Shown here piece by piece: positions 18,078 through 26,808 of a DNA stretch of 64,000 nucleotides. The DNA lies in assembly GCF_020564625.1 (NCBI RefSeq), contig NZ_JAJBZT010000005.1, forward strand, positions 286,469-350,468, read 5' to 3'. Origin of the DNA: Leeia speluncae. GTDB lineage: Bacteria; Pseudomonadota; Gammaproteobacteria; Burkholderiales; Leeiaceae. Each line of letters opens with the position of its first letter. The stretch's first letter is position 1. The notes below the pieces were generated by a model. That model saw only the letters and a program-made list of their open reading frames with translations. It made no database searches and was not told the origin of the DNA. The position numbers were made by a program, and so were the translations under genes.

Positions 18078-20056
18078 ATAGCAAACGACTTGGCGCTTGG
18101 CTAATATTCATCACTTCCCTGCTGAGTTGCCAATCGCTCCAAGCGTTTGACTTAGATATAATCCTCACCGGCGCACAGGCAGAAAAACTGCCTATTGCCG
18201 AACAGGAAAAAGTCATTGCCGTTCTTGCTGAGAAAAATGGCTCATTTGCACTAACCCGCTTTGGGCATCACCTCTATTTTTTCAGCCGATTTAATGGATC
18301 TGAACGCGTCTGGCAATCTGCACCATTAAGTGGCATCAATGAAAATTGCCCGACCATTTATCGCGCTTCCAGCACCAGCCACCTATTAGTCGTACAAAGC
18401 AATCTTTGCCCAGCATCGACAACAGATACCCCAATCAACAATTGGTATTTTGATGAACTTGGGCATCAAGCACAAATTGCCCCTGAACAGAAAGACACCG
18501 CGGGTATTTTTCTTGAGCAAAATTATCTACCCTTATTGCAAGATCTCATTCATGAAAAATATTTGCCTGCGTCTTATCGACTCATCGCACTAGATAACCA
18601 AGTGGAAACTCGCACTTACGAGTGGAAACAGTCGGTAATGAATCTGACGCAAAAACAATTCACGAGCGATATCCCACTTCTTCGACAAGGGATTAATTGG
18701 AGAGCAACGAATATTCCTGCATCACTATTAGAGAAGGCGGGCAGCGCACTAATGGCATCGGATGACTGCAATCAGTTAGAAGATAGTGCGGCGATAATTT
18801 CAACCGTCTTGTCACAAAATCCGCAAACGGCGGAGCATTATTTTCAATTAGCCAACACCTTAAGCAAAGCCAAAGAGAAGCAATGTCGCCCAACAGGCAG
18901 TCGCGCCTACAAAGATCGACTTGCCCAGTACAGCCAAGCCCAAATTGATGAGTTATATAGACAGTATTGCCAAAAGAAAACATTTGCGAAGTTAAGCAAA
19001 GCCGAACGCACGCAATTGGCAAAACGACTTCGCATTAAAGAGCTAGCAGCAAGTAGTTGCCGCCCTCTTTTTGATCTATTTCGGGCTATCGAGCAACAAG
19101 ACATCACACAACTAAAAGCAGCAATTGCAGACCCTGAGAATGATTTAAATGCGATTGGACCACATGGTTATAGCGCACTACATGATGCGCTAAATTCAAA
19201 CTGGAAAGTGGGTGCGCTTGTGTTAATCGAAGCAGGGGCGGATGTAAACCGTGTAAGTGAAAACAACAATAGTGGCAACTTACTCAAAGCCGTTTATTTA
19301 AAAGATACAGACCTCATCAAAGCCTTGATTGGGCATGGCGCAAATACAGTTATTTATGGTGAAGCAACCAAACCATTGAGTAGTCTAGTAGGGATGCAAA
19401 TACAGAACGCAACAGATGAAGCCTTTCAAACGGAGATGTTTGATCTATTTTTAGCCAACCATGCCAATCTTCATGAACGGCAAAGTGGTGGACAAACGCT
19501 ATTACAATCTGCAGTGAATGGTGGTGCAGCACTTAGTATGCTTGATCGTCTGAAAAGTAGCGGAACTTACCTAAACGAGACGGAGCAATTTGGCAGAAAT
19601 GCAGCGTTTTTCCTTCCTCCATTTGCATCCAGAAAAGACCGTGCCATCAATGCACTCAACTGGCTAATTCAGAATGGCATCAACCTACATCAACAAGATA
19701 CAAATGGAAATACGCCGCTTAATTACCTTTTTCAATATAGCCATGCAGACACAGAAACGATCGAAGCATTAGCATCCATCATGATTGAGCACGGCGCTCC
19801 GCCATTGCTTTCAAACAATGAAGGCAAAATACCGCTTTACTATGCTGCTTTAAGACCATCACCATTATTGGTTAGCCAAATGCTGAAGCACATCAAAACA
19901 CCGGACTTAGCGACAATTCTGTTACCGATTCAGCAAAAAATAAAAGAACGAATTGCCAATCTGCAGAGCCAGCGCACCCCACCATCTTGCGGCTGCGTTG
20001 AAGATCTACAAACGGTGGATCATTTGCTCAATCAGCAGATCAAAACCAGCAATTGA
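18074..20056 (+). CDS. Exported ankyrin-repeat protein
   Basis: A 660-residue protein starting with a signal peptide (GAWLIFITSLLSCQSLQAFD). Residues about 25-330 form a Cys-containing N-terminal region with no family I recognise. From about 340 to 625 there are ankyrin repeats, for example DLNAIGPHGYSALHDAL, GADVNRVSENNN and LHQQDTNGNTPLNYL. The C-terminus has a CGC pair and a helical tail. Ankyrin repeats bind proteins, and a periplasmic location would be inferred. It starts within the aroE stop (ATGA) and is followed by mtgA, so it may serve envelope assembly. The partner is unknown. Confidence 0.85.
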   Translation: MNSKRLGAWLIFITSLLSCQSLQAFDLDIILTGAQAEKLPIAEQEKVIAVLAEKNGSFALTRFGHHLYFFSRFNGSERVWQSAPLSGINENCPTIYRASSTSHLLVVQSNLCPASTTDTPINNWYFDELGHQAQIAPEQKDTAGIFLEQNYLPLLQDLIHEKYLPASYRLIALDNQVETRTYEWKQSVMNLTQKQFTSDIPLLRQGINWRATNIPASLLEKAGSALMASDDCNQLEDSAAIISTVLSQNPQTAEHYFQLANTLSKAKEKQCRPTGSRAYKDRLAQYSQAQIDELYRQYCQKKTFAKLSKAERTQLAKRLRIKELAASSCRPLFDLFRAIEQQDITQLKAAIADPENDLNAIGPHGYSALHDALNSNWKVGALVLIEAGADVNRVSENNNSGNLLKAVYLKDTDLIKALIGHGANTVIYGEATKPLSSLVGMQIQNATDEAFQTEMFDLFLANHANLHERQSGGQTLLQSAVNGGAALSMLDRLKSSGTYLNETEQFGRNAAFFLPPFASRKDRAINALNWLIQNGINLHQQDTNGNTPLNYLFQYSHADTETIEALASIMIEHGAPPLLSNNEGKIPLYYAALRPSPLLVSQMLKHIKTPDLATILLPIQQKIKERIANLQSQRTPPSCGCVEDLQTVDHLLNQQIKTSN

Positions 20057-20158
20057 AGCATCCCATTGCGTATCAAAAACAATCCATGAATAATGGCGCG
20101 TTTACTTTTTTTGCCGCATAAGACAATGAATACCACTGCATCTACTGGAGCAAAGCCA

Positions 20159-20866
20159 ATGACCTCATCTAAAGGCATTTGGTATTGGACAAAACGCATT
20201 GTTTTTTGGCTATTCATTCTCTTTATTGTCTTCAATGTCTATGTGTTTGTGCGCATCTGGTGGATGATTGATCACAACCCTGACACTACTTCATTTATGA
20301 ATGATCAGCTGGCCGAAATTCGCCAAACGAATCCGGACGCACAAATTCAACATCAGTGGGTAGACTACGATCACATATCCAGAAACTTGAAGGCTGCATT
20401 AATCGCGTCTGAAGATGCCAAATTTGTCGACCATAATGGTTTTGACAAAGAAGGGATCAAACTCGCCTTTCAAAAGAACTTAAAGCAAGGAAGAATTGCG
20501 GCGGGCGGATCGACAATTAGTCAGCAGTTAGCCAAAAATCTATTCTTGTCGGCGAGCAAAAACCCACTACGCAAAGGGGAAGAAGCGCTGATTACCATCA
20601 TGCTTGAACAGATGATGACCAAAGAACGCATTTTTGAAATTTACCTCAATAGTATTGAATGGGGCGTTGGCGTATTTGGGGCGGAAGCAGCTGCACGCCA
20701 TTACTTCAACACATCGGCTAGTCGGCTTTCTGCCAGACAGGCGGCAAAACTGGCTGCCATGGTGCCAAATCCTCGTTATTTCGATAAAAACCGTCAGGAT
20801 GCGAAACTCAGAAGAAAAACAAGCATCATTCTTCGAAGAATGGGTGCATCGGATATTCCAGATTAA
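20159..20866 (+). CDS. mtgA: Monofunctional biosynthetic peptidoglycan transglycosylase
   Basis: MtgA polymerises lipid II into glycan strands without a transpeptidase domain. From the ATG at 20159, preceded by GGAG at good spacing, it is 235 residues. Further in-frame ATGs at 20093 and 20126 would add 22 or 11 residues. One membrane anchor lies near residues 10-32. GT51 motifs follow: ALIASEDAKFVDHNGFD with the catalytic Glu, AAGGSTISQQLAKNLFL, and EIYLNSIEWG. It closes the rhodanese-aroE-ankyrin-mtgA series. Confidence 0.94.
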   Translation: MTSSKGIWYWTKRIVFWLFILFIVFNVYVFVRIWWMIDHNPDTTSFMNDQLAEIRQTNPDAQIQHQWVDYDHISRNLKAALIASEDAKFVDHNGFDKEGIKLAFQKNLKQGRIAAGGSTISQQLAKNLFLSASKNPLRKGEEALITIMLEQMMTKERIFEIYLNSIEWGVGVFGAEAAARHYFNTSASRLSARQAAKLAAMVPNPRYFDKNRQDAKLRRKTSIILRRMGASDIPD

Positions 20867-20894
20867 TCAAGCACCGATCCATCAAGACAAAGTG

Positions 20895-20921
20895 AAACGC
20901 CTCGACATGATCGAGGCGTTT
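20895..20921. terminator. Shared terminator of mtgA and the convergent gene
   Basis: AAACGCCTCGA (20895-20905) and TCGAGGCGTTT (20911-20921) make an 11-bp perfect stem with a CATGA loop. It lies 28 bases past the mtgA stop and its right arm overlaps the stop codon of the convergent minus-strand gene at 20920. It is usable in both directions. Confidence 0.85.
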
Positions 20922-21315
20922 ATATTTTCGGAGGGCGTTTTGATGAGCCGTCATCACCTTGTCTATCTTTATTGGGCGGATCCTTTTTATCCCAACGTCG
21001 CCGCTTTTTTTCCAATATCTTTTCGACAACTTCACGCTCTTCTTGCGTTAGCGTACCTTTTTGCCATTTATCAAATAGCTCGGCTTGCTTTTGCCATCTT
21101 TGCCGAATCTTATCCGCTTCTTCTGCCGATATATCACCATTAGCAACCGCTTGTTGTAAGCGCGTTTCTCGCCATTGCTGTTCTTGCTTTAACCGATCTG
21201 CATCCATTTCCGATGGAGGTACCCGTTTATCCATGACAGACGAAGGGTTTCCCATCACTTGAAGTGAGGCAAAAGCCAGCCAAATACTGACCATCCCAAC
21301 CATCATCCGTTTCAT
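20920..21315 (-). CDS. Small secreted, highly charged helical protein
   Basis: 131 residues with an N-terminal signal peptide (VGMVSIWLAFASLQVMG, cleaved near residue 22). The mature protein is rich in Lys, Arg, Glu and Gln and predicted all-helical (RLKQEQQWRETRLQQAV, then KWQKGTLTQEERE), with a Pro/Asp/Lys-rich tail. It is not a family I can name. The size, composition and position divergent from a two-component system recall Spy/CpxP-like periplasmic sensors or DUF3106-type proteins, but this is a guess. It shares the 245-bp upstream region with ompR. Confidence 0.72.
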   Translation of the reverse strand: MKRMMVGMVSIWLAFASLQVMGNPSSVMDKRVPPSEMDADRLKQEQQWRETRLQQAVANGDISAEEADKIRQRWQKQAELFDKWQKGTLTQEEREVVEKILEKKRRRWDKKDPPNKDRQGDDGSSKRPPKI

Positions 21316-21462
21316 GTTCCTCCCCTATCTCTACCGGGCTTATCGTCGTTACATTTCTAAAAGCCAATCCTTGTATTATCTCTTAATTTCTATAATGATT
21401 GACCGATAGCCTATATATTGAATGTTGGGTGTAACTCGTTTATGAGGGAAAGCGCATAGAAT

Positions 21463-21477
21463 GTAAATAACCGTTAC
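21463..21477. promoter_or_regulatory. Possible OmpR/CpxR-type direct repeat in the divergent region
   Basis: GTAAATAACCGTTAC has the form GTAAA-N5-GTTAC, which is close to the direct-repeat pattern GTAAA-N5-GTAAA bound by CpxR, a relative of OmpR. It lies about 85 bp before ompR and 150 bp before the divergent secreted-protein gene. It is weak evidence on its own. Confidence 0.3.
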
Positions 21478-21560
21478 AAGCTATCTTTGTGTAGTGTTTT
21501 GATACATTTGCATTTCCATCCCCCTTAACGGCGCCGCCTTGACTTTGCTAGAGTAGATCC

Positions 21561-22286
21561 ATGGAAAAAAATCAGAAGAAACTCTTATTAATCGATGATG
21601 ATGCGCGCATTCGTGAATTGCTCACTCGCTACTTAACCGAGCAAGGTTTCGAGGTAGACGTTTATGCCGACGCAAGTATGCTGGAAAAACGTCTCCAGCA
21701 AAAAAGGCCGCATCTATTGATTCTGGATCTCATGCTACCAGGGGAAGATGGGCTATCGGTTTGCCGCAAAATCCGTGCGCAAGGCGATACTCTACCTATT
21801 ATCATGCTGACCGCTAGAGGCGAAGAGATTGATCGAATCATTGGGTTAGAAATGGGGGCGGATGACTATCTCCCCAAACCATTCAATCCGAGAGAATTAT
21901 TAGCCAGAATTCAAGCAGTGCTAAGAAGGCATGCAACGCCCTCTGCGTTGGCTGCCACTTTCACCCCGGGCGAAACCTATGAATTTTCTGACTTTGTTTT
22001 AGATGCGGGTCAACGCAAATTATTCCGCGATGGCGAAGACTTGCAACTAAGCCAAGCCGAATTCTCCTTGCTTAAAGTGCTAGTCATGCATCCTCGACAC
22101 CCGTTATCGAGAGAACGTTTATTAGAGCTTTCTCGAGGCCGCGAGTTTGAGGCGTATGACCGAAGTGTGGACGTACAAATTTCGCGCATCCGCAAACTAA
22201 TCGAGCCGGATCCTGCCAACCCCTCCTTTGTACAAACAGTATGGGGCTTTGGTTATGTATTTGTGCCGGATGGGGGCGCTCGTTGA
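21561..22286 (+). CDS. ompR: Osmotic/envelope response regulator OmpR
   Basis: OmpR is the DNA-binding partner of EnvZ and controls porin and envelope genes in response to osmolarity. The 241-residue protein has a receiver domain with Asp12-Asp13, phosphoacceptor Asp56 in LDLMLPGEDGLS and Lys106 in LPKPFNPREL, and a winged helix ending TVWGFGYVFVPDG. These stretches are close to enteric OmpR throughout, so I call it OmpR rather than a generic regulator. Its stop overlaps the envZ start. Confidence 0.93.
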   Translation: MEKNQKKLLLIDDDARIRELLTRYLTEQGFEVDVYADASMLEKRLQQKRPHLLILDLMLPGEDGLSVCRKIRAQGDTLPIIMLTARGEEIDRIIGLEMGADDYLPKPFNPRELLARIQAVLRRHATPSALAATFTPGETYEFSDFVLDAGQRKLFRDGEDLQLSQAEFSLLKVLVMHPRHPLSRERLLELSRGREFEAYDRSVDVQISRIRKLIEPDPANPSFVQTVWGFGYVFVPDGGAR

Positions 22287-23602
22287 GCAAGTGGAAGTCC
22301 AAATGGTGGCCAGAGAGTTTATTTGCTCGGCTCACCATCTTATTTTTGTTTATTTTGGTCATCACCCAATCTGCGCTAGTCAGCTATTTTCACTTTAATC
22401 GCGATCGGCAGATGGCGCGGCAGGTGAGCGAACAAGTGATTGATGCCGTCGCCGAATTAGAAAGCGCATTAGAAGGGCTTTCTAATGACGACAGGCAAGA
22501 GTTCATCGAGGCTTACAATCGTCCTTACGGGATTAACCTTCTCCCCTTTGTTAGCAACCCAATTCACAAGCCCTTAGACACGGACAACCGCTTAGTTAGA
22601 GGAATTGAGAAACAACTAGCCAACTACCACTTACCCGTTAATCAGGTGGGTGTTCAGCACCACCCTAAATGGCGTTTATGGCTATCGGTTGAAATCGGCG
22701 GCAAATCTTATTGGCTGACCGTTCCGCTTGGACGCTGGCAAAACGACAGTCCGAATCAGTTTATTTTAACGGTAGTTCTACTCACCCTTGCCGCCCTTGT
22801 CGCCGCTGCTTGGATTACGTGGCGAATGAGTCGACCGTTAAGGCGACTACACGATGCTAGTAAAGCACTAGCAGCGGGCAATACACCGGACGTCCTACCC
22901 GAAGAAGGGCCGGCAGAGTTACGTAGCCTCTCTAGAGAGTTTAATCAGATGGTGGCTGCACTGGCAGCAACGGAAAAAGAACGCCGGCTGATGTTAGCGG
23001 GTATTAGCCATGATATCCGCACACCATTAACACGCTTGAGACTCAGCATTGAGATGATGTCAGACGACTATCTAAAAGATGGTATGTGTATTGATGTGGC
23101 GGATATTGAGCGAATTGTTCAGCAATTCACCGCCTTTATTGGTGGAGAGCCAGAAGAAAGCATGGTCGACACCGACTTATCGGCCTTATTGGGTGGTGTA
23201 GTTGAGCGAGCAAGTCGCTCAGGACAAGCAATCACCGCGAATTTAAGCACCGACGTGTTTGCCAAGGTTCACCCGTTAGCGATTGAGCGGCTAATGAATA
23301 ACTTATTGGATAACGCCAAGCGCTATGCCAATACCCCCGTAGACGTCTCGTTAAGTTCGACGAATGAATCTATCCAAATTGAAGTGCGTGATTTTGGCCC
23401 CGGGGTACCGGAAAGCGAGTTAACGTCGATTAGCGAACCATTTGTCCGTGGCAATAAAGCACGGGGTGGCGATGGCGGTAGTGGATTAGGGTTGGCAATT
23501 GTTGAACGGATTGTGAAACATCATCATGGCAGCATCCATTTTCAAAATCACCCTGAAGGCGGGTTCATTGTAAAAGTAAGCCTACCCACTACACGCGCTT
23601 AA
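22283..23602 (+). CDS. envZ: Osmosensor histidine kinase EnvZ
   Basis: EnvZ is the inner-membrane kinase/phosphatase for OmpR. The best start is a TTG at 22283 overlapping the ompR stop (TTGA), with a GGGGG sequence ahead of it. An ATG at 22241 is also in frame. With the TTG, the protein has 439 residues and the histidine in MLAGISHDIRTPLTRLRLS is residue 243, the same number as in E. coli EnvZ. Two membrane spans (about 18-38 and 158-178) flank a periplasmic domain; HAMP, N-box (NNLLDNAKRYA), G1 (DFGPGVP) and G2 (GSGLGLAIVERIV) follow. Confidence 0.92.
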   Translation: MSKWKSKWWPESLFARLTILFLFILVITQSALVSYFHFNRDRQMARQVSEQVIDAVAELESALEGLSNDDRQEFIEAYNRPYGINLLPFVSNPIHKPLDTDNRLVRGIEKQLANYHLPVNQVGVQHHPKWRLWLSVEIGGKSYWLTVPLGRWQNDSPNQFILTVVLLTLAALVAAAWITWRMSRPLRRLHDASKALAAGNTPDVLPEEGPAELRSLSREFNQMVAALAATEKERRLMLAGISHDIRTPLTRLRLSIEMMSDDYLKDGMCIDVADIERIVQQFTAFIGGEPEESMVDTDLSALLGGVVERASRSGQAITANLSTDVFAKVHPLAIERLMNNLLDNAKRYANTPVDVSLSSTNESIQIEVRDFGPGVPESELTSISEPFVRGNKARGGDGGSGLGLAIVERIVKHHHGSIHFQNHPEGGFIVKVSLPTTRA

Positions 23603-23605
23603 GTG

Positions 23606-24148
23606 CTAGGTGCGGGCATACCGCCTACAGCCTATTTCTGTCATTTTAGATCCTCTGCCAGGACGTACAAACATTGCAGTAGACAATTGTTTCTCATTGC
23701 CGGCCATCATCTTTTTGATGGCATGGTATCCGTCTGATCGTTGCGTATGAGTAGAGGCTGGCTGCATGCCATACTTTTGCCTAAGCACGGACAGCTGCTC
23801 TGGCACCTCGACATAGAATTCACTCCCTTTGTCAGACCAGTAATGAATGGCATTCACCGAATACCCCATTACCTTAATCCCATCAGGAACAAACCAAACC
23901 CCCTCCGGCGGCCCCGGGGGAACTAGGTCGGACAGCATAAACCCCATTCCTTTTAATTGTTGCAAGAAATGCGGGGAGGTCACCGCAGCTTCGAATGTTG
24001 CTTGGCAAACAGCATTTTCATTTACCCATTTCACCACTGCCGCATGCCCAACGGGGTAATCACTCGCCGCAATTGCCTGCCTAAGGCAGAGCAACAGAGC
24101 AAAACCAGCAGAGCGCCATAGCCTGCCAATACGTGACCGCGATTTCAT
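23606..24148 (-). CDS. Secreted protein of unknown function
   Basis: A 180-residue protein starting at the ATG at 24148, which has AAAGG eight bases upstream; an earlier in-frame ATG at 24169 is less well placed. The N-terminus is a signal peptide (SAGFALLLCLRQAIAAS). The mature part contains PPGPPEGVWFVPDGIKVMGY and two cysteines, about 47 and 173, that could form a disulfide. I do not recognise the family. It faces envZ tail to tail with only 3 bp between the genes and stands alone on its strand. Confidence 0.65.
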   Translation of the reverse strand: MKSRSRIGRLWRSAGFALLLCLRQAIAASDYPVGHAAVVKWVNENAVCQATFEAAVTSPHFLQQLKGMGFMLSDLVPPGPPEGVWFVPDGIKVMGYSVNAIHYWSDKGSEFYVEVPEQLSVLRQKYGMQPASTHTQRSDGYHAIKKMMAGNEKQLSTAMFVRPGRGSKMTEIGCRRYART

Positions 24149-24301
24149 CAAAAAACCTTTTGTTCTCATTAATACTATTTAAATTATTTAGCGAGCTTAA
24201 CAAGCCCTATTTAGGCTGTACCGGTACAGTAAATGACAGATGAACCCTGACAGTTAAAAGAGAATTATTTTGTTTTTTGCAGTGCAGCGAATACGTCACG
24301 G

Positions 24302-24310
24302 TGATACAAT
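24302..24310 (+). promoter_or_regulatory. Candidate extended -10 promoter of mgtE
   Basis: TGATACAAT is an extended -10 element (TG-N-TACAAT). Transcription would start near 24317 and leave a leader of about 137 bases before mgtE. No good -35 hexamer is seen at the usual distance, which an extended -10 can tolerate. Confidence 0.45.
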
Positions 24311-24316
24311 TTAATT

Positions 24317-24453
24317 ATCGCGGGAAGTGCCCCGCTTTTGAGACCACTCAACAATGGACTTACCTAGTTATCCCTGGATGACCAAACCCTCTTTACAGAA
24401 TTAATCCGCTCTTATTCAGCGCTGCCGAGCCCTGATGGGGCAGAGGACGGCGT
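24317..24453 (+). promoter_or_regulatory. Possible structured leader of mgtE
   Basis: Two hairpins stand out in the predicted leader. GCGGG (24320-24324) pairs with CCCGC (24331-24335) at the very 5' end. Near the ribosome site, CTGCC-N12-GGCAG encloses GCCC/GGGGC around a TGAT turn (about 24421-24445), just before GAGGA and the ATG. Magnesium transporter genes are often controlled by leader RNA such as M-box or mgtA-type elements, but I cannot match this one to a known class. A role in Mg2+ control is inference. Confidence 0.35.
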
Positions 24454-25902
24454 ATGACAACAGAATTCAACATTGAAAATGCAGAAAACTTGCAGAGCTA
24501 TCTGCAAGAAGTTTTAGATTTATTACATCGTCAATCACAAACGACAGATTCGCTTGCGAAACCGGATGTATCAGAATCTGAACAAGCCATTCTTCTTCAG
24601 ACACAATCAGAAACACATCAGCAACTTCAGCAGTTATTAGATGATCTGCACCCTGCGGATATTGCACACATCTTAGAAGCGCTTCCGCTGAAAGATCGTT
24701 TGGCAATCTGGCACCTAGTCAGTGCCGATAACGATGGCGATATTTTGCTAGAAGTATCCGATGCGGTGCGAAGCACACTGATTGCGGATATGGACGACGA
24801 AGAGTTGCTTGCCGCGGCAGAAACCCTCGATACGGATGAACTTGCCGATCTAGCGCCTGACTTGCCTGATGACGTGATGGCTGACTTGCTCACCACGCTA
24901 GATACACAGGAACGAGAGCGCCTTCAATCAGCGATGTCTTATGACGACGACCAAGTCGGCTCGCTCATGGATTACGACATGGTCAGCATCCGTGATGACG
25001 TCACGCTTGAAGTGGTGCTTCGTTATCTAAGGCGTTTTGAAGAGTTGCCAACTCATACCGACAAACTCTTCGTGATTGATCATGTTGGCGTATTAAAAGG
25101 CATTTTGCCATTAAAACGCCTACTTCTGAATGCGCCAGAAAAAACCGTTGCGGAAGTGATGTCGGATGACCCGGTCACGTTCTTCCCATCAGATGAAAAT
25201 GCAGAAGCTGCGAAAGCATTTGAGCGTTACGATTTGATTTCTGCACCAGTAGTCGATGCATCTGGCAAACTCTGCGGTCGCCTCACTGTCGACCAAATGG
25301 TGGATGTGATTCGAGAGCAGTCTGACAGCGAAGCATTAAATCGTGCCGGTTTGCGCGAAGAAGAAGATATGTTTGCCCCTCCACTTAAATCAGCCAAGAA
25401 CCGCTGGTTGTGGGTAGCGATTAACTTATGTACCGCATTTATTGCTTCACGGGTGATTGGGGCATTCGAAGGTACCATTTCGCATATTGTTGAGCTAGCA
25501 GGATTAGCGACGATTATTTCGGGTATCTGCGGAAACACAGGCACGCAAACCACGACCCTAATGATTCGTGGATTAGCACTCAAACAAATTAGCCCGCATA
25601 ACGTAGGGAAGATTTTTGCGAAAGAGATTATTATCGCGATCATGACGGGAGTCCTCTGGGGCGGGATTACCGGCTTCTTAGCGTATTTAATTTATGGCAA
25701 GCCCGCATTAGGTTTAGTGATGGCAACCGCGATGCTACTTAACTTAGTAGTCGCTGCATTAGTTGGCATGCTTATCCCAATTACCATGCAAAAACTAGGT
25801 CGAGACCCTGCATTTGGTTCTAGCGTATTGCTCACCTTTATGACTGATAGCATCGGGTTCTTTATCTTATTGGGCCTTGCTACTGTGTTCTTACTTCACT
25901 AA
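24454..25902 (+). CDS. mgtE: Magnesium channel MgtE
   Basis: MgtE is a dimeric Mg2+-gated Mg2+ channel of the inner membrane. The 482 residues show the full family architecture: an acidic helical N domain (about 40-150, LLDDLHPADIAHILEALP), a CBS-domain pair (about 155-285, PVVDASGKLCGRLTVDQMV), a connecting helix, and five membrane helices (about 310-480) with the pore segment ISGICGNTGTQTTTLMIRGLAL. Acidic patches in the N and CBS domains bind Mg2+ and close the pore. It is followed 9 bp later by prmC. Confidence 0.95.
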   Translation: MTTEFNIENAENLQSYLQEVLDLLHRQSQTTDSLAKPDVSESEQAILLQTQSETHQQLQQLLDDLHPADIAHILEALPLKDRLAIWHLVSADNDGDILLEVSDAVRSTLIADMDDEELLAAAETLDTDELADLAPDLPDDVMADLLTTLDTQERERLQSAMSYDDDQVGSLMDYDMVSIRDDVTLEVVLRYLRRFEELPTHTDKLFVIDHVGVLKGILPLKRLLLNAPEKTVAEVMSDDPVTFFPSDENAEAAKAFERYDLISAPVVDASGKLCGRLTVDQMVDVIREQSDSEALNRAGLREEEDMFAPPLKSAKNRWLWVAINLCTAFIASRVIGAFEGTISHIVELAGLATIISGICGNTGTQTTTLMIRGLALKQISPHNVGKIFAKEIIIAIMTGVLWGGITGFLAYLIYGKPALGLVMATAMLLNLVVAALVGMLIPITMQKLGRDPAFGSSVLLTFMTDSIGFFILLGLATVFLLH

Positions 25903-25911
25903 GCGGCATTT

Positions 25912-26736
25912 ATGCAAACCATTACAGCCTTAATTGCCACCTCAGGCCTAGATAAAGTCGATAGCCGAGTACTGATGCAACATGTACTCGGCGTTTCGCG
26001 TGCTTGGTTAATTGCGCACGGAGATGAATTTCTCTCTGAAGAACAACTTGTGCAATTCCAATCCCTTATTGCAAGGAGACAAAGCGGTGAGCCAGTTGCC
26101 TATTTGGTCGGCTATCGCGAGTTTTGGGGTAGAGATTTTAGGGTGACGAGTGATGTACTGATTCCTCGGCCAGAAACCGAATTGCTCATTGAAGAAGCGT
26201 TAGCAAGACTGCCGAAAGAGAAACCACTTAATATCATTGATATTGGCACAGGTTCTGGCTGCATCGCGATTACGCTAAAACTAGAATCGCCCAATTGGTC
26301 TGTGTACGGCTTAGACATATCCGCTGCAGCACTGGCAGTGGCTACACAAAATGCAATGCAATTAAAAGCAGATGTAACTTGGCTTGAAAACGACCTACTA
26401 AACAACTTAATCCGATTTGGTTATTTACCCAAGTTCGATGCGATCATCTCTAATCCGCCTTACATTCCTCAGGGGGACCCACACTTATCGGAAGGTGATT
26501 TAAGATTTGAGCCAAGCAGTGCATTAACAGACTTTAGCGACGGACTAGAATGCTACAAGCATATAGCTAACCATGGTAAAGACTGGCTAAACCCAGATGG
26601 TCTAATCTTAGTAGAGCATGGTTATGATCAAGGTGAATCTGTGCCAAAAGTCTTTCAAAATGAAGACTGGATTGCTCATGACATCAGTGATTACGCCGGC
26701 AATCCGCGTATCTGCGTTGCGACACTGAAACAATAA
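25912..26736 (+). CDS. prmC: Release factor N5-glutamine methyltransferase
   Basis: PrmC methylates the GGQ glutamine of release factors RF1 and RF2. The 274 residues are typical. There is a helical N-domain (DSRVLMQHVLGVSRAWLIAH), the SAM-binding loop IDIGTGSGCIAITL near residue 102, and the substrate-gripping motif ISNPPYIP near 181. It lies 9 bp after mgtE with no terminator between, so it is probably co-transcribed, an unusual pairing since prmC more often follows prfA. Confidence 0.95.
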   Translation: MQTITALIATSGLDKVDSRVLMQHVLGVSRAWLIAHGDEFLSEEQLVQFQSLIARRQSGEPVAYLVGYREFWGRDFRVTSDVLIPRPETELLIEEALARLPKEKPLNIIDIGTGSGCIAITLKLESPNWSVYGLDISAAALAVATQNAMQLKADVTWLENDLLNNLIRFGYLPKFDAIISNPPYIPQGDPHLSEGDLRFEPSSALTDFSDGLECYKHIANHGKDWLNPDGLILVEHGYDQGESVPKVFQNEDWIAHDISDYAGNPRICVATLKQ

Positions 26737-26754
26737 CAGCGTCCAACTATTCAG

Positions 26755-26783
26755 TTAACTGACTCTGTGGTATTGTTTAGAAT
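26755..26783 (+). promoter_or_regulatory. Candidate sigma-70 promoter of the GGDEF-EAL gene
   Basis: TTAACT (26755-26760) and TAGAAT (26778-26783) are separated by 17 bases, a fair -35/-10 pair. Transcription would start near 26790, about 19 bases before the ATG at 26809. The -35 hexamer overlaps CAGTTAACTG, a 10-bp palindrome. Confidence 0.45.
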
Positions 26784-26808
26784 TAACAGGTTTTCACAAT
26801 AAACCGAT

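Noticed and set aside
25227..25643. Open frame of 138 codons on the minus strand
   Set aside because: Inside mgtE on the opposite strand; a shadow of a well-conserved gene.
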